Positions 34,182 through 42,465 of a stretch of DNA of 64,000 nucleotides are shown in pieces (position 1 is the stretch's first letter; every line of letters begins with the position of its first letter). Source of the DNA: JANXQZ01 sp038225555. Lineage in GTDB: Bacteria > Acidobacteriota > Terriglobia > Bryobacterales > Bryobacteraceae. The notes under the pieces are model-generated. The model saw only the letters and a list, made by a program, of their open reading frames with translations, ran no database searches and had not been told where the DNA came from. The position numbers and the translations under genes are program-made. The stretch covers positions 69,772-133,771 of the forward strand of contig JBBRRB010000012.1 in assembly GCA_038225555.1 (NCBI GenBank). Direction: 5' to 3'.

Positions 34182-35761
34182 GGCTTCAGCTTGTAGACCA
34201 CGTTCTGAGAGACTGTGGCGCCTGCGTCATGCACCACGACGGAAGCCGAGTCAAGGCGGCCGAGCATGGATTGACCAAAGCTTCCGACGGTCTGCGAGAA
34301 GAACATCGGGTTGTCGCCAGACCGGAGCGGGTTATCGATCAGCCGCATCATCTTTTCGAAGTTGGCGAGCTCTCGGCCGTGTTGGTATGCCGCTGCGTAG
34401 CGAGCGCGAAGTGCCGAAGGAGGATTGCCAACACCGGCGAGAATGGCTTGGAGAAACTCCGGTCGGTTCGCGAGAATGAGCAGCGGTCCGCTCGTGGCAA
34501 TAGCTCCTTGTGCGTTGAAGGCAGCTTTCGCGGCGGCGGCGTCCCAATTCGATGCGCCCAGCAGAACCACGGCCGAATCGATCCCCACGAAAACGCCGTC
34601 CGGCAACAAGCGAGTGCCGCCGACGTACAGCATCGCTTGCAGTTTCGTTGAGGCGAGCAGCTTTCGCGCGTCGTCAGGAAGCGAGCTCGGTCCGATGGCA
34701 AGCGGGGCTTCGTCTATTCGTGTTTCGAGATCCGCCTCCGTGCCGACCACTGAGTCCAGAGATTGCGTAACGGGTGCCCGATAGCTCTCCGGACCGCTGC
34801 CTGGTTGCGGCTCTAGAATCTTTGCGCGCATCAGCTCAAAAGCCTGCTCCGCCGTCGGGGATGCCCAGGCGCGATACACTCCCGCGTTGGCAGGAACTAC
34901 GCGCACGATTTGCGAGACTGCATCCTCGTTCCATGACGGCGTTTCTTCCGCGACTCGAAACAGGAGGCGGTTCTCGGCGATGGAGGCAGGGGTACGCGTA
35001 ACGTCCGACACAGCCGAGCTGAATTGTTTTAACTCCGAAGCATTGCGCTGAATCCAGTACGACCGCATGTAGGGACTTTGCAGCAGGCGAGGCAGGTTCA
35101 GCACCAGCCTCAATTCGCCCGGAGTTTTCGCCGCTTGCGCCGACTGCGCGTACCAGGGTTCGGCCGTCATCCCCGTTGCATTTTGAGCTGCCAGAAGAGC
35201 TAGCGCGCCAGCTAACAAGTCCTCGCGGGTAGCTAGCATCAGGTAATCTTTTGCCGAAGCGAACGCTGCCACTCGCTGGGACGTCTTGTCGTACTTGACG
35301 TAATAATCCAGGCCGGAGGATTTGCGCGGCTCGTACTTTCCGCGTGTCTTCCAAAGGGCGCTATCGGTAATTCGGGCCGCAGGCATACGCGTGATATACA
35401 GAAATTCGAGCTTGCCGATATCGTAAATGGCCAACGCCGATTCGGCACCCGCCACGTTTGAGAGCAGCGCCAGATCCGGAGGCACGCCAGCCGCAGCGGC
35501 GAACTCGCCTTGCGCGCGCTGCAATTTTAGAAGCAGGTTAGATCGCGAAAACACCTCATATTGATCGCTCGCCAGCCACAACCGTTTCTCTGCGGAATTG
35601 TTCCACCCGTTCATCAGGGACTGGAAATCCTTGGCTTCCAGGTACAGCGCCGGGCCTGCGGGGAAGAGCGCCGCCACGGGCCGGGGAGTGCCGCCACCCA
35701 CCTGCGCAGCCATCCACACGGCCAGCGCCAGCAGCCCGAAGATGACTAACGCACGCTTCAT
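34178..35761 (-). CDS. DUF3352-like exported protein of unknown function
   Basis: 527 residues with an N-terminal signal/anchor (LVIFGLLALAVWMAAQ). The layout recalls DUF3352-type proteins: an opening AALFPAGPALYLEAKDFQSL, then repeated alpha/beta segments that compare per-object values (LDYYVKYDKTSQRVAAFASAKDY, YLMLATREDLLAGAL). No catalytic motif is seen. It overlaps both neighbours by 4 bases in the five-gene operon. Confidence 0.75.
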   Translation of the reverse strand: MKRALVIFGLLALAVWMAAQVGGGTPRPVAALFPAGPALYLEAKDFQSLMNGWNNSAEKRLWLASDQYEVFSRSNLLLKLQRAQGEFAAAAGVPPDLALLSNVAGAESALAIYDIGKLEFLYITRMPAARITDSALWKTRGKYEPRKSSGLDYYVKYDKTSQRVAAFASAKDYLMLATREDLLAGALALLAAQNATGMTAEPWYAQSAQAAKTPGELRLVLNLPRLLQSPYMRSYWIQRNASELKQFSSAVSDVTRTPASIAENRLLFRVAEETPSWNEDAVSQIVRVVPANAGVYRAWASPTAEQAFELMRAKILEPQPGSGPESYRAPVTQSLDSVVGTEADLETRIDEAPLAIGPSSLPDDARKLLASTKLQAMLYVGGTRLLPDGVFVGIDSAVVLLGASNWDAAAAKAAFNAQGAIATSGPLLILANRPEFLQAILAGVGNPPSALRARYAAAYQHGRELANFEKMMRLIDNPLRSGDNPMFFSQTVGSFGQSMLGRLDSASVVVHDAGATVSQNVVYKLKP

Positions 35762-38700
35762 CGAATGCCTCCAACCAGCCGAGACCGCACCGCGTGATCC
35801 TGCTCCAGATTTTGCGTGATCACTGGACGCCGGGCGTCGTTCGCCGCTTGTACTTTCAGCGCCGCTTGCACTCGCTTTACGTCCGTATCGGACGACGCCA
35901 AGCGGTAGAGAGACTCCGCTGCTTCCAGGTCACCAAGCGCTTCGTGCGCCTTCGCCAGACCTTTCGCAAATTCGCCTGGAGGCAACCCGGTTGCGGCTGC
36001 GATTGCGAGCTGCCATCGTTTGGAGGCGATGGCCTCACGAATCAGATCGAATTTCGGCTTCTCCGGACCCGGGTCGATTGCGATCGCGGCACGGAGCAGT
36101 CGGATCTTTACGGCTGGATCGCGGCTTTGCGCGGCGGCTTGTATGCGGGCGTCGTAGAAATAGGCTTTTTCGGCTTGCGCTGGCGCGATCCCCGGCCCCG
36201 ATAGGAGGGCGAGTTCTCCCGAGGTGCCGGTCACTGGAGGTGCCTTTAATTCCGACAGCGCCCTCGCCGCGGTTGCTCGCGCTTCGTAAGTCGCGTCGTT
36301 CGAAAGGGCCACAGACCTCAGGGCATCCGCAGCAGTTTGAGCTTTCGCCAATTGGACACGAGCCGCAGCGTCCCACGGTACAGCCTTCACGCGTTGCTCC
36401 AGAAAGGGAATGGCTTCCTTGGGATGCCCGGTCCTGATCAGCAGCGTAGCCGCGTCCATCAGGTTGTCGAAGGGCTCGCCCACGATCATCGTCATACGGC
36501 GAAGCAGCGCCACCGCGGCTGGAATGTCGCCCTGCTCGATCCGGATCTCGGCCAACCCCGTAAACACTCCTACACTTAAGAGCCGCGCGTCAATCTGCTT
36601 GGTATAGACGAACTCCAGGATCTGCCGAGCAGCCGCGTGGTTGCCGGCTTTCTCCACCTCCGTTGCAGCATTGCGAATTTCCTCGAGTTTTCCGGCAGGA
36701 TCCGGATCGGCCGCATAGCGTTTCAGCAATGCGGTTAGGCCATTTGTCTGCGCCGCAATGCGGACTTCCAGAGCCGTATGCTTGGTCGGGATCTCGGACA
36801 GAATCGGCTGAGCTTCCTGTCCGCGCTTATGTTCAAGCAGATAATTGATGAAGTCGATTTGATATTTGCGGAGGTCCTGCTCCATCTCCGGTTTCACCCG
36901 CGCGGCATCGATCATCGCCCGGTACACGGCTGCCCGCTGCGCCTCAGGGATCCAATCGGCATTCACCACTGCGGAAAGAAACGCAGCAGGTTCCGGAGCC
37001 GAACGACTCAGGTCAATCAACCAAAGAACCCCAATCGGCTGCAGCAGGCTTTCCGCGCGGTAATTTCCATTGCGCCGAACGTACGTGCGCAGAACGCGGT
37101 CAACGTCGGGCTTTAGCGCGACCTGCAATTTTGCGGTTCCGATATCTTCGAGTGTGGTTTGAAGATCGGTCCAAAAACTCTCGGCTACCCGACGCTGGTC
37201 TTGCTGACGCGCGGAGGCGTTCAGGGCCGCTCGGAACTCAGCGATGGCATCGTCCCGCTTGCCTTGCAACGCGAGCGCCACCGCCATGCGATCGTGTGCA
37301 TCGGCTCGATTGGCATTCAGCTCAAGAGCGTGTCGATATTCGGCCATCGCTCGGTCTGGCTGGCTCGTTTGACGATACGTTTCGGCAAGTTGAAAGTAGG
37401 CATCGGAGGCACCCGGCCGTGCTTCCACTCCAGACGAGCGATAGTCTTCCGCATTCGCCTGCTTCGTAACGTCGAGATACTCGCCATAGCGTGAGCCATA
37501 GTAAAACCAGAGGTCGCCCGCGAGTTGCTGATCGCGATTCACTGGCTTCCCCAGCCTATCGCCGATGGTTCCGATTCCAAGAGCATCGCGGAAGGCTTGA
37601 TTGACGGCCGGAGTGTTCGCGGCGAGATAGAGACCAGTCAGTCCCGTGTAGGCGCGGGTCCAAACAGGCGGAAGTCCGCGCCCACGAGCGGCGATGGCCT
37701 GCAATGCCCGCGCTTCCGTCGCGTTCTTCAGTGCGGCATTCGTCACGGCGTTCCGTACTTCCTCGGGAGCATCGCCGGATGCCATCGCATCAGCCCACTG
37801 CGCGTTCCGCGCGACTAATTCGGCAAATCGATCCAGCGGCGGACCCGAAAGGGCTCCCTGCTGATTCTTCAGTGTCAGAACCCGAAGCTCCCCAGCCGAA
37901 TCCCCCGCCGCCCGAAAATTGAAGGCTGCCAAGTCGAGATAGGAGTCGCGGTTCTCGGCTTCCGGCGCAAGCGATTTCCAATAAGCCTCGAGTTGCGCGC
38001 CTAGCTCTGCAAACTGCAGACGCTTGGTTTGAAGCGCCACCAGTTCAGCGGGTCGTCGCGCAAGAGCCCGCGCCTGCAAATCATTGAGTCCGCCGCTCTG
38101 GATCGCTGGCAGAAATGTTTGCAGCCGAGTTCCGATGAAGGCCGCGAACGCCGATTTTTCTTCGGGTGTAAAGTACTGCCCGACTGCCAATCCCATGGAC
38201 TGCAGAACGGAGGCGTCGAGCGGCTTGCCTGGGGTCAGCGCAGCTAACGTTCGGTACGCGGCATCGTACTGGCGGAGTCTCGTCATCACTCGGACATAGG
38301 TCTGGGCGCCGGAGGAATAATCGGTCAACAGCGAGGGCCCAGCCGCATTCACGCCTTTCAAGGCATATTCCCGGGCTTGCGGCAGCATGTTCCAAGACTC
38401 CAGCCGCTGCGCAACAGCGAAGAACGCTTCCGGCTTGGCGGGCCGGCCATCAATCAGCGCCGTATTCAGAGCCTTCACCGCCGCTTCCACTTGGCCTTGA
38501 CGCGCTCGCACCGCCGCCACACTCTGCATCCACTGCGAATTGCGATAACTCAGATCATAGAGTTTGGCGTAGGTGGACGCGGCGTCATCAAATCGGAACA
38601 AGCGCTCTTCGAGTCCGGCGCGCTCCACGTAAAATTCCAAGCGATCCGGCCGCAGATCGGCTGCGGCAGCGTAGGCCGCAACGGACGCCGGAAAATCCTC

Positions 38701-41700
38701 CAACTGGGATTGAACTCGCGCCTGCACCATGGCCCAGCGAAAATCCTTGGGCGATTGCTTGCGAGCATTCTCGTAATAGGACACCAGTTGCGCCCCGCGT
38801 CCGTGGGCTTCTGCGTACTGCGCGGCTTCGCGCGCCAGATCCGCATCCTCGGGGTAGCGGTTCAGCACCTCGATGTACTGATCCACCGCGCCGGTGTAAT
38901 CTTTCATGCGGGTCAACACCGGAATCAATGCTCGCCTCAACTCCGCAGCGCGTTCGGTCTTTTCATTCTTCAGGCGTTCGCCAAAAAAATCGCGGAGCCC
39001 TGCGTCATCGCCTTGACGAGCGTAGGTATCGGCCATGGCGGCTACGTAGCGGGGCTCGGATGGGGCGATCTTCAACAGTGGCGCCAGCAACGCGCGGGCG
39101 CGAGGATAATCGCCGGATTCCGTAGCCTTGCGCGCGGCCTCAAGCGTGAACGGATCTCTATATTCGGGCTGCGCTTGGCCTGCCGCCTGAGTGAGCAGGT
39201 CCACCGCATGTTTCGAATCCTTGGCACGCCAATGATAATCGACCGCTGCTCTCACGACTCCCAAGACAGTCGGATTTGCCCGGTACAGATCGTCCACGAT
39301 GCGAGTTGCAGCAGCAGTTTCATGCCGACCCTCATAGTAGTGAACCATCTCGATCTGCGCCTGCATGCGCTCCACCGGGTCCGTCGCCAACGCGATTCGC
39401 CGCAGCCTGCCTTGCTCGCGCACTTGGTCCAACCCCCGAGCCACGGCGTTATCGTCGATGAACTGCAACACCTCCGCTGACGTGGTGACGCCAGCCGTGG
39501 TCAGCAGGAACTGGCGAATTTCATCAGCGCGATTCTCGGCCTTGAGCACCTCGGTCCGAAGCGAAACCGCCGCTAGGTTCGCGTTGGGACCCGAGGCCGT
39601 TTTGGACGTGAGATCGTCGATGAGCGCGCGTTGCGAGGGCCTGCGAGCCAACTGCACCAAGCGGGTTCGTGAGGGTCCATCTCCTTGCGCATACTCGTTG
39701 ACAGCCTTATCGTACTCGCGCCGGTTCTCGTAGATCGCCCCGGCTTCGTAGGCGTACAATTTCGGATTGTTCAGCTTCCGACGGCCCTCGGCAATCAACC
39801 GCAAGGCGTCGTCGAATCGGTAGTAGTCCCAATAAACGGTGGCCGCTTCGATGTACCCGTCAGGCTTGCCAGGATCTATGGTTGCGATTCGGTTCCAGAA
39901 CGGGGCCGCGCGATTGAACTGATCGCGGTCGGCATAAATGTCGCCCATGCGCGCCAGCGAACCGGAATCGCGCGGGGCGAACTTTGTCACGTTCTGCTCT
40001 AAATTGGCCGCCGTTTCAGTATCGGCCAGCGAGCGATATAAATTGGCCGTGCGCGTCTGCTCTTCAGCCTCGCCCGGAAATTCCGCCGCCACGGCTCGGA
40101 ACATCGGCGCGGCCTTTTCGAAATGGCATTGCCATGCCTCGGCTTCCGCCGCAAATCGGGTCGCCGCCGGATTATTCGACGCATCGATTTTTGGCAACGC
40201 GGCCAGCTCCGTCTTCAGCTTGCCAGTGCGGGAGAGCAGTTCGAAGAAGCGGTCGCGCAGATCCGGCGCGTAGAACCAATAGGTTCGCAGGAGCGCCTCG
40301 CTTGCAATGGGGTCAGCAGTGCCTCGTGTGCCGTAAGCGCCCAGCAAGTTTCGCACGAACATCAAGTCATACGGAAAGCGCTGATGTGCGTACAGGTTGA
40401 CTTGACGATAGAGCACAGGCGCGAGCGGCTGCCCTTGTGCCGCGGCGGTGAGGTACGATTCCATCTCGGTCCCGGAGAATATCTTCACTACGTCGCGCGT
40501 GAGCAGGTCGAATTGCGCGGTCTGCTTGCGGCTGAGATACCAGCGTGCGAGTTTGTGACTCCAGGTTCGATCCTGAAATTGCGCCATGGCCTTGCGGTAA
40601 ACCTGCTCCGCTTCGGCACCCATTTTGTTCTGATCGAGGAAGCCGGTGAGTCGCTCATAAAGGCCGGGGTCGCTGGGATTGCGATCGATCTCGCGGCGAT
40701 ACAGAGCGAGCGCTTCGAGCGGTCGTTTCAGCGCCACCAGGCGACCGACGTAACGCTCCAAGATGCGTGCGTATTCGGGCGAACGCGCACCGGGCGTGCT
40801 CTTGTTCTCCCCCAGCGGGACGTTGCCGGCGGCAGTGGCGAGTTCTTTCAGGAGGTCGTCATAAATGGCGAACTCCTCCTTCGTCTGATTCTGGCGAGCA
40901 TATGCATCGGCCATCGCCAACGCGACTTGCGAGCGCTGCTCGGCCTTCGCAAATGCGGTGAGGAATGCGCGACCGGATCGAAGAACGCCAGCATCGTCGC
41001 CGTATGTAACGTAGGCTTCGATCAGCTTTGCGTGTAGCGCAGCACGCGCCGCCGAGTTCGGGAATCGCTTGTCGATTTCCGAGATTAGCTCTGATGCTTG
41101 GGCTCGGTGAAAATAAGCCAAGCTCGCCTGACTCTCGGTGGCGTATTGATACTGCGGTGCGGTTGAGTTAAAGAAAAGCGATAGGATCCCATTCAGGAAT
41201 CCGGGGCCGGAGTCCATGGCGGCGATGTCGCGATAGAACGACAGGTCGCCCGAACCGAATCGAACCGGCTGATCGGGTGCGGCTAGCAGCAGGTTGGCGA
41301 GGGCTTCGAGTGCGAGCTCCTGCTGATGCTCGGTGCCATAGAGACGATAGTAAGCGCGGGCTGCTTCGTCGTAGTTATGCGCGCCCTCGAACAATTGGCC
41401 GAGAGTCCACAATTCATCTGCCGTCCAGGGCGATTTGGCCGCATCTTTTCGTTGGCGATATTCGTAGAGCGCCCGCAGGGAACCAGGTAGATTATTTTGC
41501 TGCTGGTGATAGTAATAGACTCTTGCGACCGGAGCGATGTCGTCGGGATGCGCCGCGATCTGCGTGCGAGCCGCTGCCAGAAAGACGCGCAACGCATGGG
41601 TTGTTTTGATCTGATCGAAGTAGGCTTTGACAAGTTCTGCCGGCCAGAGCGGTTGAAAGTTCTGGTCGTAGATTCGCGCGGGGTCGAGTGCGAGCGCGGC

Positions 41701-42465
41701 CTGAGCTTGAATCGGGAAGATGCGGTCTCCCGGGAACGCTTTTCGATAATCCGCTATTGCCGATTCCGCTTCGGGGATCTGCTGCTTCGCGGCCAGCGCT
41801 TGGAAGAAGCGCTTGTAAACCACGGGGTCGGCTGGGTAGCGCGCGATCCATGCTCGGTACTCTTTGATTGCCAAGTCTGAGGGGAGCGACTGATCGGCGA
41901 TCACAGCTTGGATACGCTCGAACGCCTTCCAGTTTGCAATGCCTTCCAGTGCAATGATTTCCGATTGCGGTTGAATACGGCGATGATAAAAATCCGCTAG
42001 GCTGAGGTTCGCGGCAGACTTGTCAGGGGAAAGCTCGGCGTATTTTTTCCAGTCGTTCTCGGCGGCTGCCGGATCGAGTTGTAACTCGTCCTCGCTCGCC
42101 CGGAGCGCGTATAAATCGGCTCGCGCGGGGGACGCCGCGATCAGCTTCGAGAGTTCCGGCCGCGTTTCTTTGGGGGGTCGGCGGACTGCGATGGGACCAC
42201 CGGGCAGCGCCATTGGGCGGAAGAAGACTGCTTGGAGGGTACTGGGCGAGGCGAGGTCCTGTATCCAGCGGGACAGATCGGCTTTGGCGGCAATTCCACA
42301 CGCCAACAGGAATGCGATGCCAGCAACCTTGGAGCCGGCTGAAAGCCGGCTGCGGCCAGGATTGGCCGCCCCACACCGACCACCCTCGGCTTCTTGTGGG
42401 GCAGGCAATCCTGCCTGCAGCCGGCTTTCCAGCCGGCCCTGACAGTCGCTACGGTTCCACTTCAA
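35758..42465 (-). CDS. Giant exported TPR-repeat protein (2235 residues)
   Basis: An unbroken 2235-codon frame of tandem TPR and TPR-like helical pairs over almost its whole length (for example AYFQLAETYRQTSQPDRAMAEYRHAL and DARLLSVGVFTGLAEI). A signal-peptide-like segment (VAGIAFLLACGIAAKA) sits at residues 47-62 rather than at the N-terminus. Residues about 10-44 are encoded by an inverted pair of intergenic-type hairpin repeats, and no ATG, GTG or TTG lies just before the signal segment, so the true start is doubtful; the TTG at 42465 lies inside the VIT-VWA gene. TPR proteins are scaffolds; at this size it could organise a periplasmic complex with its four operon partners. Confidence 0.85.
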   Translation of the reverse strand: MKWNRSDCQGRLESRLQAGLPAPQEAEGGRCGAANPGRSRLSAGSKVAGIAFLLACGIAAKADLSRWIQDLASPSTLQAVFFRPMALPGGPIAVRRPPKETRPELSKLIAASPARADLYALRASEDELQLDPAAAENDWKKYAELSPDKSAANLSLADFYHRRIQPQSEIIALEGIANWKAFERIQAVIADQSLPSDLAIKEYRAWIARYPADPVVYKRFFQALAAKQQIPEAESAIADYRKAFPGDRIFPIQAQAALALDPARIYDQNFQPLWPAELVKAYFDQIKTTHALRVFLAAARTQIAAHPDDIAPVARVYYYHQQQNNLPGSLRALYEYRQRKDAAKSPWTADELWTLGQLFEGAHNYDEAARAYYRLYGTEHQQELALEALANLLLAAPDQPVRFGSGDLSFYRDIAAMDSGPGFLNGILSLFFNSTAPQYQYATESQASLAYFHRAQASELISEIDKRFPNSAARAALHAKLIEAYVTYGDDAGVLRSGRAFLTAFAKAEQRSQVALAMADAYARQNQTKEEFAIYDDLLKELATAAGNVPLGENKSTPGARSPEYARILERYVGRLVALKRPLEALALYRREIDRNPSDPGLYERLTGFLDQNKMGAEAEQVYRKAMAQFQDRTWSHKLARWYLSRKQTAQFDLLTRDVVKIFSGTEMESYLTAAAQGQPLAPVLYRQVNLYAHQRFPYDLMFVRNLLGAYGTRGTADPIASEALLRTYWFYAPDLRDRFFELLSRTGKLKTELAALPKIDASNNPAATRFAAEAEAWQCHFEKAAPMFRAVAAEFPGEAEEQTRTANLYRSLADTETAANLEQNVTKFAPRDSGSLARMGDIYADRDQFNRAAPFWNRIATIDPGKPDGYIEAATVYWDYYRFDDALRLIAEGRRKLNNPKLYAYEAGAIYENRREYDKAVNEYAQGDGPSRTRLVQLARRPSQRALIDDLTSKTASGPNANLAAVSLRTEVLKAENRADEIRQFLLTTAGVTTSAEVLQFIDDNAVARGLDQVREQGRLRRIALATDPVERMQAQIEMVHYYEGRHETAAATRIVDDLYRANPTVLGVVRAAVDYHWRAKDSKHAVDLLTQAAGQAQPEYRDPFTLEAARKATESGDYPRARALLAPLLKIAPSEPRYVAAMADTYARQGDDAGLRDFFGERLKNEKTERAAELRRALIPVLTRMKDYTGAVDQYIEVLNRYPEDADLAREAAQYAEAHGRGAQLVSYYENARKQSPKDFRWAMVQARVQSQLEDFPASVAAYAAAADLRPDRLEFYVERAGLEERLFRFDDAASTYAKLYDLSYRNSQWMQSVAAVRARQGQVEAAVKALNTALIDGRPAKPEAFFAVAQRLESWNMLPQAREYALKGVNAAGPSLLTDYSSGAQTYVRVMTRLRQYDAAYRTLAALTPGKPLDASVLQSMGLAVGQYFTPEEKSAFAAFIGTRLQTFLPAIQSGGLNDLQARALARRPAELVALQTKRLQFAELGAQLEAYWKSLAPEAENRDSYLDLAAFNFRAAGDSAGELRVLTLKNQQGALSGPPLDRFAELVARNAQWADAMASGDAPEEVRNAVTNAALKNATEARALQAIAARGRGLPPVWTRAYTGLTGLYLAANTPAVNQAFRDALGIGTIGDRLGKPVNRDQQLAGDLWFYYGSRYGEYLDVTKQANAEDYRSSGVEARPGASDAYFQLAETYRQTSQPDRAMAEYRHALELNANRADAHDRMAVALALQGKRDDAIAEFRAALNASARQQDQRRVAESFWTDLQTTLEDIGTAKLQVALKPDVDRVLRTYVRRNGNYRAESLLQPIGVLWLIDLSRSAPEPAAFLSAVVNADWIPEAQRAAVYRAMIDAARVKPEMEQDLRKYQIDFINYLLEHKRGQEAQPILSEIPTKHTALEVRIAAQTNGLTALLKRYAADPDPAGKLEEIRNAATEVEKAGNHAAARQILEFVYTKQIDARLLSVGVFTGLAEIRIEQGDIPAAVALLRRMTMIVGEPFDNLMDAATLLIRTGHPKEAIPFLEQRVKAVPWDAAARVQLAKAQTAADALRSVALSNDATYEARATAARALSELKAPPVTGTSGELALLSGPGIAPAQAEKAYFYDARIQAAAQSRDPAVKIRLLRAAIAIDPGPEKPKFDLIREAIASKRWQLAIAAATGLPPGEFAKGLAKAHEALGDLEAAESLYRLASSDTDVKRVQAALKVQAANDARRPVITQNLEQDHAVRSRLVGGIR
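42334..42375. repeat. Hairpin repeat unit 1 (GCCGGC-type, CCCCACA end)
   Basis: Two nested hairpins: GCCGGCT/AGCCGGC, then GCGGCCA/TGGCCGC, ending in CCCCACA. It faces unit 2 in inverted orientation. Confidence 0.8.
42395..42438. repeat. Hairpin repeat unit 2, inverted copy
   Basis: Reverse-complement copy of unit 1: TGTGGGG, then GCAGGCA/TGCCTGC, then GCCGGCT/AGCCGGC. Sequence between hairpins differs slightly (GCAGGC instead of GCGGCC), but the plan is the same. Both units lie within the N-terminal codons of the TPR gene. Confidence 0.8.

Noticed and set aside
38377..39480. 367-codon plus-strand frame inside the TPR gene
   Set aside because: Antisense shadow of a long GC-rich gene with no recognisable motif.
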